This document shows, one piece after another, positions 50,501-60,497 of a stretch of DNA of 64,000 nucleotides. The DNA comes from Cryptomeria japonica (Eukaryota > Streptophyta > Pinopsida > Cupressales > Cupressaceae), in contig NC_081415.1 in assembly GCF_030272615.1 (NCBI RefSeq), positions 377,035,392 through 377,099,391 on the forward strand, given 5' to 3'. The position numbers were made by a program, and so were the translations under genes. A model generated the notes under the pieces. The model made no database searches and was not told the origin of the DNA. It worked only from the letters and a program-made list of their open reading frames with translations. Position 1 is the stretch's first letter; the number at the start of each line of letters is the position of its first letter.

Positions 50501-51149
50501 TTTGACATAATGGGATCTCATGAACCGAGATTCCCACAATTATACCCACAATTGTATTGGTTGCTATTGCCCATCTTTACCATGAGCATTTAATTTCAAT
50601 TCTTCAGGCCACAACCCCCTGGGTTGTCCATAAAACAAGATAATATGCATCAATAATGAATAAAACTTAAAAGACTTATCAGGGTTATTATGAAGATTTA
50701 AGAAACCCTCATGCATCTTTTCCACAATGTAGGCAGCATAATCAACTTGTCTTATCTCATGCATTTGTGTATCTACAGCAACTACTAAAGGTCCTATTTG
50801 AGCCACATCTGGAACCTCAACTCCTCCCACTTGACCACATGTCATGTATGTATATTACAAATATTGTCTTAAAAATGTTGATGTTGAATGGGGAATCATC
50901 TTCATCTATCGACTTCCCTTTCTCAGCCTTGTCATATGGCCAAATTCCACCCGTTGTATACAGTATCCATCTTTGTATATTCTTCTTCTATCTTCTCAAA
51001 AGACAGAGGCACATCGGATTCAAAACCAAGACCAAAAACCTCATGAATGGTAGCTATTGAAAGATGGATGTGTTGAACACTATATTTGAAATATAAAAAA
51101 ATATATATTTCCATAAGCATGAAAGACTAAAAGATTTTCAGCCAAAAAA

Positions 51150-51700
51150 TTGTATCGAGCATTTCAAAAGGAGTTTCATCGAGAGAGTGCTTTCATCGAA
51201 ATAGAGCATGACGTGTAAAGCACTATGCAAAAGGTCTTCGATGGAACATCACTTTCGGTAAATCAAGGAAACTGCTCATCGATACTCCAAGTTTCATCGA
51301 AAAGTGAAGACAAAAGGCAGTAGGCAAAAAGTGATTTCGAAGAAATATAACTACCGAAGAAACTCATAAAGCATTCATCGACATCCAAATCTCATCGATA
51401 ACATAATATCGAACAAGAACAGAGGTGTTTTATCGATAAAAGAGGATATCGAAGGAAAGGGACTTTCGATGAACTTGCATGAACTTTCACCGAAGAACAT
51501 AATTCATCGAAATACGATTTCGATGAAACTTACAAATGACTTATCGAAAGAAAGTTTATCGATGAAAAAGATGATTTTGATAAATCTTGAAGATGGCTTC
51601 TCGACATGGGTTACTCACCAAAAAGGTAATATCGAGGAGAATGGGCTTTCAATGAAAGATCAAAACGCTCGGCCGAAGACAAGGGTTTCATCGAAAGCTT
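51150..51700 (+). repeat. CATCGA/TCGA motif array in LTR C
   Basis: About 30 copies of TCGA or TCGR cores, mostly as tttcatcgaaa, ttatcgataaa and tttcgatgaa variants, in both orientations within 550 bp. Spacing is irregular at 10-40 bp. Some short open frames run through it but have no protein-like features. Confidence 0.8.
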
Positions 51701-51994
51701 GAGTTACGATCATTCTGGTCGAACTGTACTTCCCGCGAAAGAATTAAAAGCCCAAGTGAAGAATGTCACATCTGCAATTAAATTTAACCACTTGAGTAGC
51801 CGTTGTAGATGCAGAGACATTAACTATGCACAAGTTGCCCATACGATTACAGCTGAACTGATCGAATTTTCAGAGGAGCCAGATTGATGCCAAGAGACTG
51901 AAAATTGCGAAGAGCTTGCGGAAATTTGTGAACGACAATCAGAAGAGCTGGGCATTTATCCAAGTAAGTATTGTCTCTCGTATTTGCTGAAATC

Positions 51995-54900
51995 ATGGAA
52001 CCTTCTTCTTCTTCTTCTAAAAGGAGTAGGAAAGCAAAAGAACTAAACCCTGAAAAGAAGCCCAAAAGACAAAAGAAGGAAGGGAGAGCTCTGACTCAGG
52101 ATTTGCTAGACCAATGTCCCACATCTAGTATAAGGTCTAAAAAGATCAAAAGCGAAGAAGAAGGATTGGAGGATAGATTTGAAAATCTGGGAGACATTTG
52201 GACTGAAATCAGAGGACATGAATTATTCCTATTTAGCTACAAAAGAAGGGATGCTCCTGAGCCCATAAGTAATCTATGGAAGAAGAACTTAGGGAAATTG
52301 GTAGTCCCAAATGTGTTTGTAGATTTTGAATTAATGAAAGCTCTGGTAGATTGTTATAATTCGAGAACCAAAACCATATGGATTATAGAGGGAATCCCTT
52401 AGTGGTGATTAACAAACAAACTATTGATATGGTATTTGATTTGGACTGGGAAGTGGAGGAGAGAATCGATATGCAGAAACTGTCACAAGAATTCTTTGGC
52501 TTGGAAAACATCTACAGGACTTGGAGACTACCTATTCACCGGCCGAAAGTGGGTGGGGCATTTGTTCCGTTCAGCAAAGATGACAAGGTGCCATTTGATG
52601 TCAACCACTTCCATCCATATTTTAAGTATACATATTATGTTGCAGCCCAAGTATTAGGCCTAGAGGCTCATCCACTCATGGATATTGGGGTTATGGTTTT
52701 GTGTGCTGATTTACAATCAAAAGACCCTAGGTCATTTGATTATGCCACTTATGTTGCAGATGCCTTAAATCATGGGTTAGAGAAGCTAAAAGGGGATCTC
52801 GTGAACATACATTTTTCATTATACTCCTTATTAATGCATATTATTCTTTATTGTGGACAAGAGATCAACTTCTGGTCAGATGATTTCTGCATTAGAGCTA
52901 ATGATAAGAATGGTTTGAAGAAGCTAGTTCAGTTATGGGTTTTTGCATGGGACCAGAGGTTCATGAACAACCAGTACTGGCACTTTCCAGAACATTTTGT
53001 GAAACCTCTTAGTGCGGCCTTTGGGCAACATAGAGATTATACTCTGTCCCCTGAAATTAAGAGATTCCTCAAGCCAAAGGATTTCTCTCCGGAGTCACAA
53101 ATTGATCACAATTGGGGTGATTGGTATTGCCACGACAATCACATAGAAATCAGGGTATTTGGGTATGAAGGAACACCACACATGCTTCCAATTTCAGTAC
53201 CAAACAGGGTGGCTAGCCTGGAGATTGTAAGACAATTATCTATTGTCAGTGCCAAACACCTTACAGATTCCAGTAAGCAGTCCATCATTCCAGGTTTATT
53301 GGTTTTTTCTGACTTTATTGTTAAAAGTTCAAAAAGCTATCATTTACTACAGAATAAGTTAGACTACTATGGCATGACTCTGGGTGAACCTAGAGAGAAC
53401 TTCGATCCTGAAGGGTATATAAGAGCTGCCAGAGCGTCACAAAAACTCAAAGCTGGAATACATGTGGCCAAAATGCCAGATGACCTGATTAAAAATCTTG
53501 AAAGAGAAGAGGCCAGGGTTCTGAGAGAAAAGAGTGGATTGACTTGGGAGGCCTACAAATGGAAAAGGGCAAGGGGGATGATAGATGGAGATTTACTTGG
53601 GAACCTCCAAGATCCTCTGGAAGTAGCTAAAAGGATACTTCAACATGAAGAAGAGATCATGCATAGAGTGCCCCCGCAATTCCTTCATTTTATCAACACT
53701 GAGAAGGATAGTCAACCATTGGATCACATATCACCAAAATCAACTGCTAGTAGTATCCCTGCTGATTCCCCTAGGGAAGATTATCCTCCTGGTTTTGAAG
53801 TAGAGATGAATGTGGACACTGGTGAGATTAACATTAAGGATGTAGTCGATATAAGAATGACTGAACATGAAGATTTTGTTGCTGATGATGGATTCACTTC
53901 TTCAAGGGAATTCCTTTCATTTTTGTACCAGTACAAAGGGGCACATGTTAAACGAAGCATGGCTGGAAGACCAGAAGAAGAACAGATGAAGAAATTGCAG
54001 GATGAAATCGATATCCTCATGAAAGATATGACCCCTGAGAAAGGGAGAAGATTACTAAAAGAGGCTGGTGTAATCATCTTTTCTGGTTGGGATATAAACT
54101 CAGCACTTCTGTTCGACGGGTTCCTGAGAAAGCAAGATTTGAATCAACAGGTGTTGCCCCAGGAGATAGACAAATTATTCCTAGGCTCTGGATATGATCC
54201 TGACAAGAAGGCTCTCCTACAATGGGCATTATATCCAAAAGGGAAGAGGCCTATCATTGTGGATATTGAAGAAACCTTTGGACACCTCATGGTTCATCAG
54301 GTTGGAAAGACAGACCCTAGGGTCACTGCTAAATTAAACTTGGATGTTGCCAGATTAAACCTGGACCAGACAGAATTTTTGGTCAGAGAAAATGTCACAT
54401 ATAAGGGGTTGTATGAAAAATCCAAAGAGGAGAATCAAAAGTTGCAAGCAAAAATATTGCAACTTGAGACAGGGACTCCCATAAGCGAATACACCTCATA
54501 TCCCATAGGACGTAGCTTGGATGATGTTTCCGATGCTCTGTACTGGAAGTATCAAGCAAATAAAGCCACCAAACATGCAAATAGTATCCAACAAAAGATG
54601 GATAAACTGGTCAATGATATCATCGGACATCGGTTTAACACCATGCTTTCGCATGTCGAACCATATTGGAAGGTATATAATGGAACTATAAAGGCATTAA
54701 CAGAGCATGAGAGATTAAAAGCACGACTACATGAAGTACTGAATAGTGTCGATACAATGACGCCAAAGGAGAAGACTGAAGGGATAGCGTACATGGAGAA
54801 TCATGTTAAACTCGAAGATGCGCTAAGGAAAGATCTCAAGGAATTGGATGATGGGAGACCTATTGGAATGCCCTCGGTCTATAAAGAAGGAGATGTAATA

Positions 54901-55134
54901 TCCCTGGAGGACTTGCGGAATGAGCTTATCAGCGTCAAAGATTGGGCTTTGTCAGAAATAGATCGAAGTAAAGACATGGCCCCTACAGTCAACCAGATGA
55001 TATTCAAATATTTGTCGCAAGGAGAAGAATTGAAGAAACAGAAAGCTAAAATCAAAATCTTTAAAGATGATGATTATATTCATCATTTAGGAATTCTTAA
55101 TCTCTTTTTGCTTAAGTTTGTTAGAAACGTTTAA
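51995..55134 (+). CDS. LTR-embedded ORF, copy C: unknown protein of about 1,045 residues, one frameshift
   Basis: I do not recognise this protein with confidence. The ATG at 51,995 is chosen because the next residues match the Ser/Lys-rich starts of the other copies. Frame 1 runs to a TAG near 52,402 and an overlapping frame from 52,378 continues for 918 codons. The homologous copies read through, so a single-base loss near 52,395 is likely. Visible parts: basic tail (residues 1-60, NLS-like KRSRK and KKPKRQKK); IRGHELFLF (about 75); GKLVVPNVF (about 103); a globular, Trp/Tyr-rich region with WVFAWDQRF (about 315) and WGDWYC (about 373); an acidic linker (about 600-625); LLQWALYPKG (about 740); coiled-coil-like stretches (about 800-830 and near the C-terminus). 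No protease, RT, integrase or RNase H motif. A distant link to plant mobile domain proteins is possible but unproven. Confidence 0.6.
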
Positions 55135-55413
55135 ACTAATGATTAGCATTTCGAAAAGACGTGTCTTTTCATGAATAGCTTTCATTCCCATATATATATG
55201 AGAATGGTTTTTTGTAAAGGGATGATAAGACGAAAAATACACAATAAGAAGATGGCGATGTATGACAGCCTGTAAGTTTTACAAACTTCGATGGAATACA
55301 TGCTATGAACTGTTGTTTTTCTTTGCGTATGTGTTGTGGATTATTTCACTTTGTTTTGGCAATCGTCTGTGATATTTGTTTATGGTGAAAATGGATAACA
55401 ATAATAACAATAT
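55135..55413 (+). other. Noncoding tail of LTR C, first part
   Basis: Follows the ORF stop and includes atatatatgagaatgg and a T-rich stretch. It continues after the solo-LTR insertion, from 56,199 to 56,880. No further gene seen. Confidence 0.5.
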
Positions 55414-56194
55414 TGAAAGGCTAAATGAATTCAACCACAAAACCCTAGCCTAACAATCAACAAAGATCCACCATAACATATGAAGATTACCTAAGACAAT
55501 GCAAATCACATGAAATCACAAAGATTATACCATCACATGTCCAATAGGGTTTTGATCTCCATTCTTCCTATCTCCATTGATCTTGCTTGATATATATTTG
55601 CTCTCAGATTTTATGTGCACAAGAGCTCAACAAAGAACGGAATGTGGTTGCAAGTAGGATCGTAATGTAGTCGAGTCCTCCAAATTGTCGATTAGGCTGA
55701 GTGATTAGCATGCTTGATTAGGCTGAGTGATTAGTCATTAGGGTTTGACAATGAAGAAAGCATCTCCTTAAATAGAAGACACAATAAGAAATGGAGGGTT
55801 AAGATTGAGAGGTGTAAAAAGAGAGGTCGGCTAAGATTAGAGGGTAGGTAAAGGAAATAATAAAATAATGAAAGAGGTAGGTAGTGTATGAATTAAGAGA
55901 TGAATGACATGTGTCATGGGTAGAAAAAGCTAATGAATTAATTAAATAAATAAAGATTTATTTAATTAATAGAAGAAGTGGGATCAATTAAATAAATAAA
56001 ATATTTATTTAATTTAAGAAAAGGATAATTTAAATAAATAAATGTATTTATTTAAATGAGAAATAAGGCTAGAAGAGGATAAATGAATTAATTAAATAAA
56101 TAAAGATTTATTTAATTAATAGAAGAATTAGGCTTAGATAATTAAATAAACAAAATATTTATTTAATTAGACATGACAATTTTAGGTGTCTACA
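55414..56194 (-). mobile_element. Solo LTR (F-related family) inside LTR C
   Basis: 781 bp from tgaaaggc to ggtgtctaca, flanked by acaatatt on both sides (a 4-5 bp duplication within an 8-bp shared string). The minus-strand terminus tgtagacacc is that of the element F LTR. Between 55,931 and 56,169 lie five AT-rich inverted repeats of the attaaataaa...tttatttaat type. Confidence 0.82.
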
Positions 56195-57599
56195 ATATTA
56201 TCTAAAGTGATAAGGTTATTCATATTCTTGAAATCAAATTTGTGCTTCATGTTATAAGGTTGAAACAAAAGTTTTGCTTGCGAATTGTAATTGTTCCTCG
56301 CAGTACTTCATTGATTGGTCCCTTAAAGGTAGGGTTAAATTCATTCAATCAACATATGATATAAGCATTCAAATTGATCTCAAAAGAAATAATAACCGAC
56401 AGGTCTATAAAAGGGTGGATTAAAAAACTGTCTCACAGGCTCGCATAATAAATCTTGAAGAAAGTACAATGACTCTGTAGCCCAAACAGCAAAGAAGGCA
56501 CTAGTCAAAAACAGGTTACACTCATCATTATATTTCACCATTTGTTATTTTAAAGCAAATAGAAGTAGTTAGGAAACATAGATCGAATAGCTTCTACAAC
56601 AACAATCTTGAACTCATCTGCCATATCTCCATTCTAGGAACTTATGCCATTCTGAGACTAGGAAATAACAGATTAAGAAACTAAATCTGCTATAAAAAGC
56701 ATTAGTTGAAGGAACAGCTAGTGAGTAGGTATACCCGCCTAGGTCCTGCAGAGCCTAAAGTGAGAGAGTTAGTAACCAAATAGGTTCACTCTATAAGTTG
56801 GCCAAGTCAATTGGAGGGTTTGATCATAGGAGTTGGCATTTCCTTAGAATCTATCCAATCTGTTGATTTGAGATCCAACAGGATGAATGCATTGCCATTT
56901 GGTAATTGGATACATCTTTTTGTGTAATTATAAGCCCTAGCCAGGATTTTCAACAATTGAATATTTACAAAGACATTATGGACCACTTGCTTACCCAATC
57001 CAGTCGCCCATGGGTTTGAGATTGGGGTTGGATTTCTCCTTCATGAATAATGATATAATAATAATTTGTGGCCTCTAATCCTGGTCTAGACATCACCAAT
57101 TTCCTTAAAATCATCTTCTAGCTGGTCACGAATAGGCAAATTAGCCTTAGATCTTCGGGACTTGGCTCCTAGTGAGCTCATCTAGTCAATCATGTCTTGA
57201 TTTAACTTTCACTTCTGTGCACTTTCTCAACCTTTAGACTTCTTTGAGGCACTCTCAGAAACCTCATTGACCTTCCTCTTTCCTTTGGAACTAGAACCCT
57301 CCATATTTGAATCCTTCAGGCTTTCTGAAATTCAATTTTCTACATTTTAGTTTCGCTTCAATCTCTCTGTTTGCTTCAATCTGTTATCCAAATTCCTTAT
57401 ACAAACCTCCATATATAGATTTAATTCATCAAGAGCATTTACTCAATTGAAATCATGCTATAATTTTCCTTGTACAAACATAGACCTATATGTTGCCTGC
57501 ATTTAATAATGGCGGGTGGATTCGTTAAAATCAAATTTTACAATGGCTAGTCGACACAACTCCTCCCAATGATTTAATCACTTGGTGCCACCTATCTTT

Positions 57600-58615
57600 T
57601 TTATTGGAATAGGTCTCCCTGATCACTTCATCAGGCATCAGCATAGCTCATTTTCCCTCATTCTAATGGTTATAGCTTCCCCGATGGCTCCACCTTCTAG
57701 CTAGGTTTTACTTTCACCTTTATATCATATCAGCGTAGGTCATTCTGATGTACCCTCATTTTATTCCTCTGTGGCATTCTGCCCATCAGGTATCAGTATA
57801 GCTCCACCAAATATGTTCCTCCGATGGTTAGAAGTTATCCCGATGAGTCCTCCTTCGTGGTTCGCATCTCGTTTGTTACATCGGGTCACCTTATTGGATA
57901 TCGGAACAACTCATTTTATGTTTCTCCAATGACCCGATGACATCGACCTCATACTTGTGTATCTTTTTACTTCTCCGGGGTATCGTCATATGTTTCCCTA
58001 ATGAGATCTCCTTGCTTGCACCCATCTCTACTTTCTCATTGGGTATCAGTGTAACAAAAAATGTCTCCTCCTGATGAGATGATGATATCCTGATGGCTTC
58101 GACTTCGATCGGTGTAACTTATCCCGATCAAGTCTCCTTCTCCATGCCAAGCTTGTCTTCCTCATCGGGTATCAGCATAACCTGAAACACCTCTCCCCGA
58201 TGGTTTAAGTTACCTCGATGACTTAGTATTTTCCTCCTTTTGGTCGATAACACTGCCTTCGCCACCTAGTCCATCAGGTATCGGGGTAGCGTAAGATGAC
58301 ACTTTCTGATGACCCGATGACATCGCCAACAAGTATTCTGCTCCATCCAACAACGGTATAAGTTCTACCAATAACCTCATCGGGTGTTAGGGTAACTTTT
58401 TCTCCGTGCTTCCGATAGTGAAGGCTATGCTGATGACTCGACCTCCTTGTTATGCTATCGGTGTAGCTCTTCCCGATGGGTTACTGACTTGGCAAACTTC
58501 TTCCTGTCGATCGCACCCTGAGAAAATGCCATCAGACTCATCGGTGTGATTTTTGTCGATCTTCACACACCCTTTTCTCCTTAGGCAATCTTATCGGGGT
58601 GACTTACGCCGATAA
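57600..58615 (-). repeat. CATCGG-type motif array in 5' LTR of X
   Basis: Counterpart of the array at 38,980-40,025, with the same order of motifs. Individual copies keep CG in one LTR where the other has TG or CA. Confidence 0.75.
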
Positions 58616-59044
58616 ACATAATTTTATATTTTATGAAGAGAGGGCCTTCTTTCACAAATGTAACTTTTCACAACCATGTTAATGGACTTACAAGGCACTG
58701 AAAACATCTCTGAATGCACTCATGACCCTACTTCTGTGATGAACCCTACAATGTGCTCTTGCAATGCAAAGACTGTCATGATGAAGGTTATCACAATGTC
58801 ACCATACTTAATGCCATCCCTTAATATGCCCAGGTGATACTTGTTCATGTAGATTTAGGCTACAATTGGATTTCTCTAACACAGCAACATATCTCCTGCA
58901 CATGCAATCCAGCAGTAAATGCGCTTATGATAAAAATATACATACAAAACATCAATAGATAGCACAAAATATTTTAGAAAAAATATGTGCTAACACTCCC
59001 AACCCCATAAGCTATGGTGCTGAATATTTCAATCAAAGTATTTA

Positions 59045-59734
59045 GAAAAAAACAATCCGAATAAAATCCTCATGTGTACAAAGCAATTTGGAGGTTCAGC
59101 CACCTGGCAGTTTTTGAACAATTGCAAACACATAATCTGTGATCACATCTCATGGAACATTGGCAATGGGAAAATTGTGGACTTCTGGTTTGACTCATGG
59201 AACAGGCACAAAAGCATAGTAGAGATTCTGCAAATTGAAAACGGTGTGCACCAAATCATTGAGTCGCATGAGTTGAAAGTATGCATCTACATTACCAAAG
59301 TATCTAATGAGCTTGGTAGCAATGTTGAATGGATGGGCATCAGCAACTTTCCCCTTCCTCCCAATATCATTGAACGTCTTAAGCAGGAATTGGGAAGGTG
59401 CCTATGCCAAATATCGGAGCAAGAAGACAAAATTATATGGTGCAGGACAAATAGTGGGTGCTACACTACACGTTTGGGCTATCAGATTCAAATTGCCCAG
59501 GAAGTCATATTGGACTGCCCTGTCCACTTTGTTGGAACAATGTCATGCTTCCAAAGGCGGGGGCATTTTTGTGGGTGGCTTCTCAGTACAAATGTCTCAC
59601 CATGGAGAGACTTAAGAAGATTGGTTTTCATGATCCCTCACGTTGTTGTCTATGTGAGGCAGAGGACAAAGTGTAGACCATTTATTCTTAAATTGTATAG
59701 TCGCTGCAAGATGTTGGGACTAGATCCAAAATGA
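59045..59734 (+). pseudogene. LINE ORF2 C-terminal region with RT zinc-binding domain
   Basis: Translation shows the WNIGNGKIVDFWFDSWN signature of the segment between RT and the zinc-binding (zf-RVT) domain, then a KIIWCRTNSGCYTTRLGY segment (about 59,430). Further downstream, a C-X2-C/W-rich part is visible only after changing frame (about 59,500-59,660). The frame is closed upstream by a TGA near 59,021, and shifts split the zinc-binding region. Part of the endonuclease/RT polyprotein for target-primed insertion, now non-functional. Confidence 0.75.
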
Positions 59735-60114
59735 GATCAATCGGCACTCTCCAAGACAAAACTAGATCAAGGATTTTCTGATCAGTTGGCGAACAAAAAA
59801 GAACAATTTTTGGTCTAGTATTTGGTTCACGACACCATCGCTTGTTCTGTGGCACTTATGGAAAGAACGTAATCGGAGGATTTTTAAAGGTGGAAACTAT
59901 GTCGGTGGAGGTTCTCATTCAAACTATCCAGAATGCAATCATTGAAATGGTCAATAATAGAATGAAGATAAAAATAAAAATGACCTATACAAGGTGGGAT
60001 GATGAAATACAATTATGATGGACTAAACTAAAATGCCCTGCGCCTATTTTGGAACCATGAAAATCTAATCATTCTGAGGTCCATTAGATAGCTCCAAAAT
60101 TATTCAAATAGAAA

Positions 60115-60497
60115 CTAAATTTTGATTGTGCAGCCAAAGGCAACCCTAGAATGGGGGGGGGGGTGTGGGCTGCATCATCTGTAATTCTAATGGAATGTTC
60201 ATTTGGGGTGCAACTAAAAGACTATCACACTGCACCAATAATGAGGCAGAAATGGAAGCCCTTGCTCTTGGCCTAAAATTATGTCTCAAGATTGGTATCC
60301 ACTCAATTGACATCAAGGGTGACTCTCTCCTTTGCATTCGAGCAATAACAAATAATGATACCCTCTGTTGGTCCTTGAAGAACTGGACAATGTTAATAAA
60401 GGACCTTCTACAACAATTTGATAATTATGCTATCTCACATGTATATCAAAAGGCTAATGGCGATGCCGACAGTTTGGCTAACTTTGTGGTGTCCTAG
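60115..60497 (+). pseudogene. LINE RNase H domain (RVT_3-like), frameshifted
   Basis: An RNase H fold of the plant LINE type: first catalytic Asp in FDCAAKGNP (60,122), Glu in TNNEAEMEALALG (60,240), Asp in IKGDSLLCI (about 60,320), Asp in NGDADSLANF (about 60,465), stop at 60,497. An 11-base G run (60,153-60,163) separates the first catalytic segment from the rest by a frame change. The upstream noncoding remainder from 59,735 holds decayed ORF2 sequence. Confidence 0.8.

Larger units (their letters stand above)
51071..56880 (+). mobile_element. Solo LTR C with a near-open embedded ORF
   Basis: Starts tgttgaacac and ends gatccaaca, flanked by the 5-bp duplication GGATG, inside the LTR of X. 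No second terminal repeat, PBS, polypurine tract, gag or pol is found between the ends, so it is best read as a solo LTR of about 5.0 kb plus a 781-bp later insertion at 55,414-56,194. Its layout matches the LTR of X: terminus, CG-rich motif array, long ORF, noncoding tail. A non-autonomous element with very diverged LTRs is a less likely alternative. Confidence 0.75.
48545..57304 (-). pseudogene. LTR-embedded ORF, copy B/E (5' LTR of X), split by insertion C
   Basis: The first part runs from the ATG at 57,304 to 56,881 (Ser/Lys-rich start, GKQVVHNVFVN block). The rest runs from 51,070 to a stop at 48,545. Together they give about 980 codons. Blocks shared with copy C include YSLLMHIILFYGQ (50,660), FGDFTIVS (50,180), DLEGYIH (50,065), FVSDDEF (49,750), MNPQKGRQILVEEGII (49,590), GSRYDPDDEAILLWALYP (49,400) and a DFGHMM segment (49,340), then a Lys/Glu-rich coiled-coil-like stretch (49,230-49,090). 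Stops and frameshifts are scattered, so it is dead. The second half is less decayed than the first. Function unknown. Confidence 0.75.
38075..58995 (-). mobile_element. Giant Ty3/Gypsy element X with nested insertions
   Basis: On the minus strand: 5' LTR from 58,995 to 47,509 (interrupted by insertion C), PBS at 47,505, gag-pol relic, polypurine region, then the 3' LTR from 40,405, which stops near 38,075. Both LTRs start tgttagcacata. Removing insertion C gives a 5' LTR of about 5.67 kb. The internal region is about 7.1 kb including a 334-bp TRIM. A complete copy would be about 18 kb. The pol has an additional RNase H. The missing end of the 3' LTR is replaced by LTR fragment A in reverse orientation. 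Confidence 0.82.
47509..58995 (-). repeat. 5' LTR of element X, interrupted by insertion C
   Basis: Begins (minus) at 58,995 with tgttagcaca and ends at 47,509 with ccaaca next to the PBS. Insertion C occupies 51,071-56,880, with GGATG duplicated at 51,066-51,070 and 56,881-56,885. Without C the LTR is about 5.67 kb, very long for an LTR, and includes the motif array and a long ORF. Confidence 0.8.

Noticed and set aside
51469-51887. Short ORFs upstream of copy C
   Set aside because: They run through the CATCGA motif array and have no counterpart in A or X.
51071-56880. Insertion C as a complete autonomous retrotransposon
   Set aside because: No repeated termini, PBS, polypurine tract, gag or pol lies within it.
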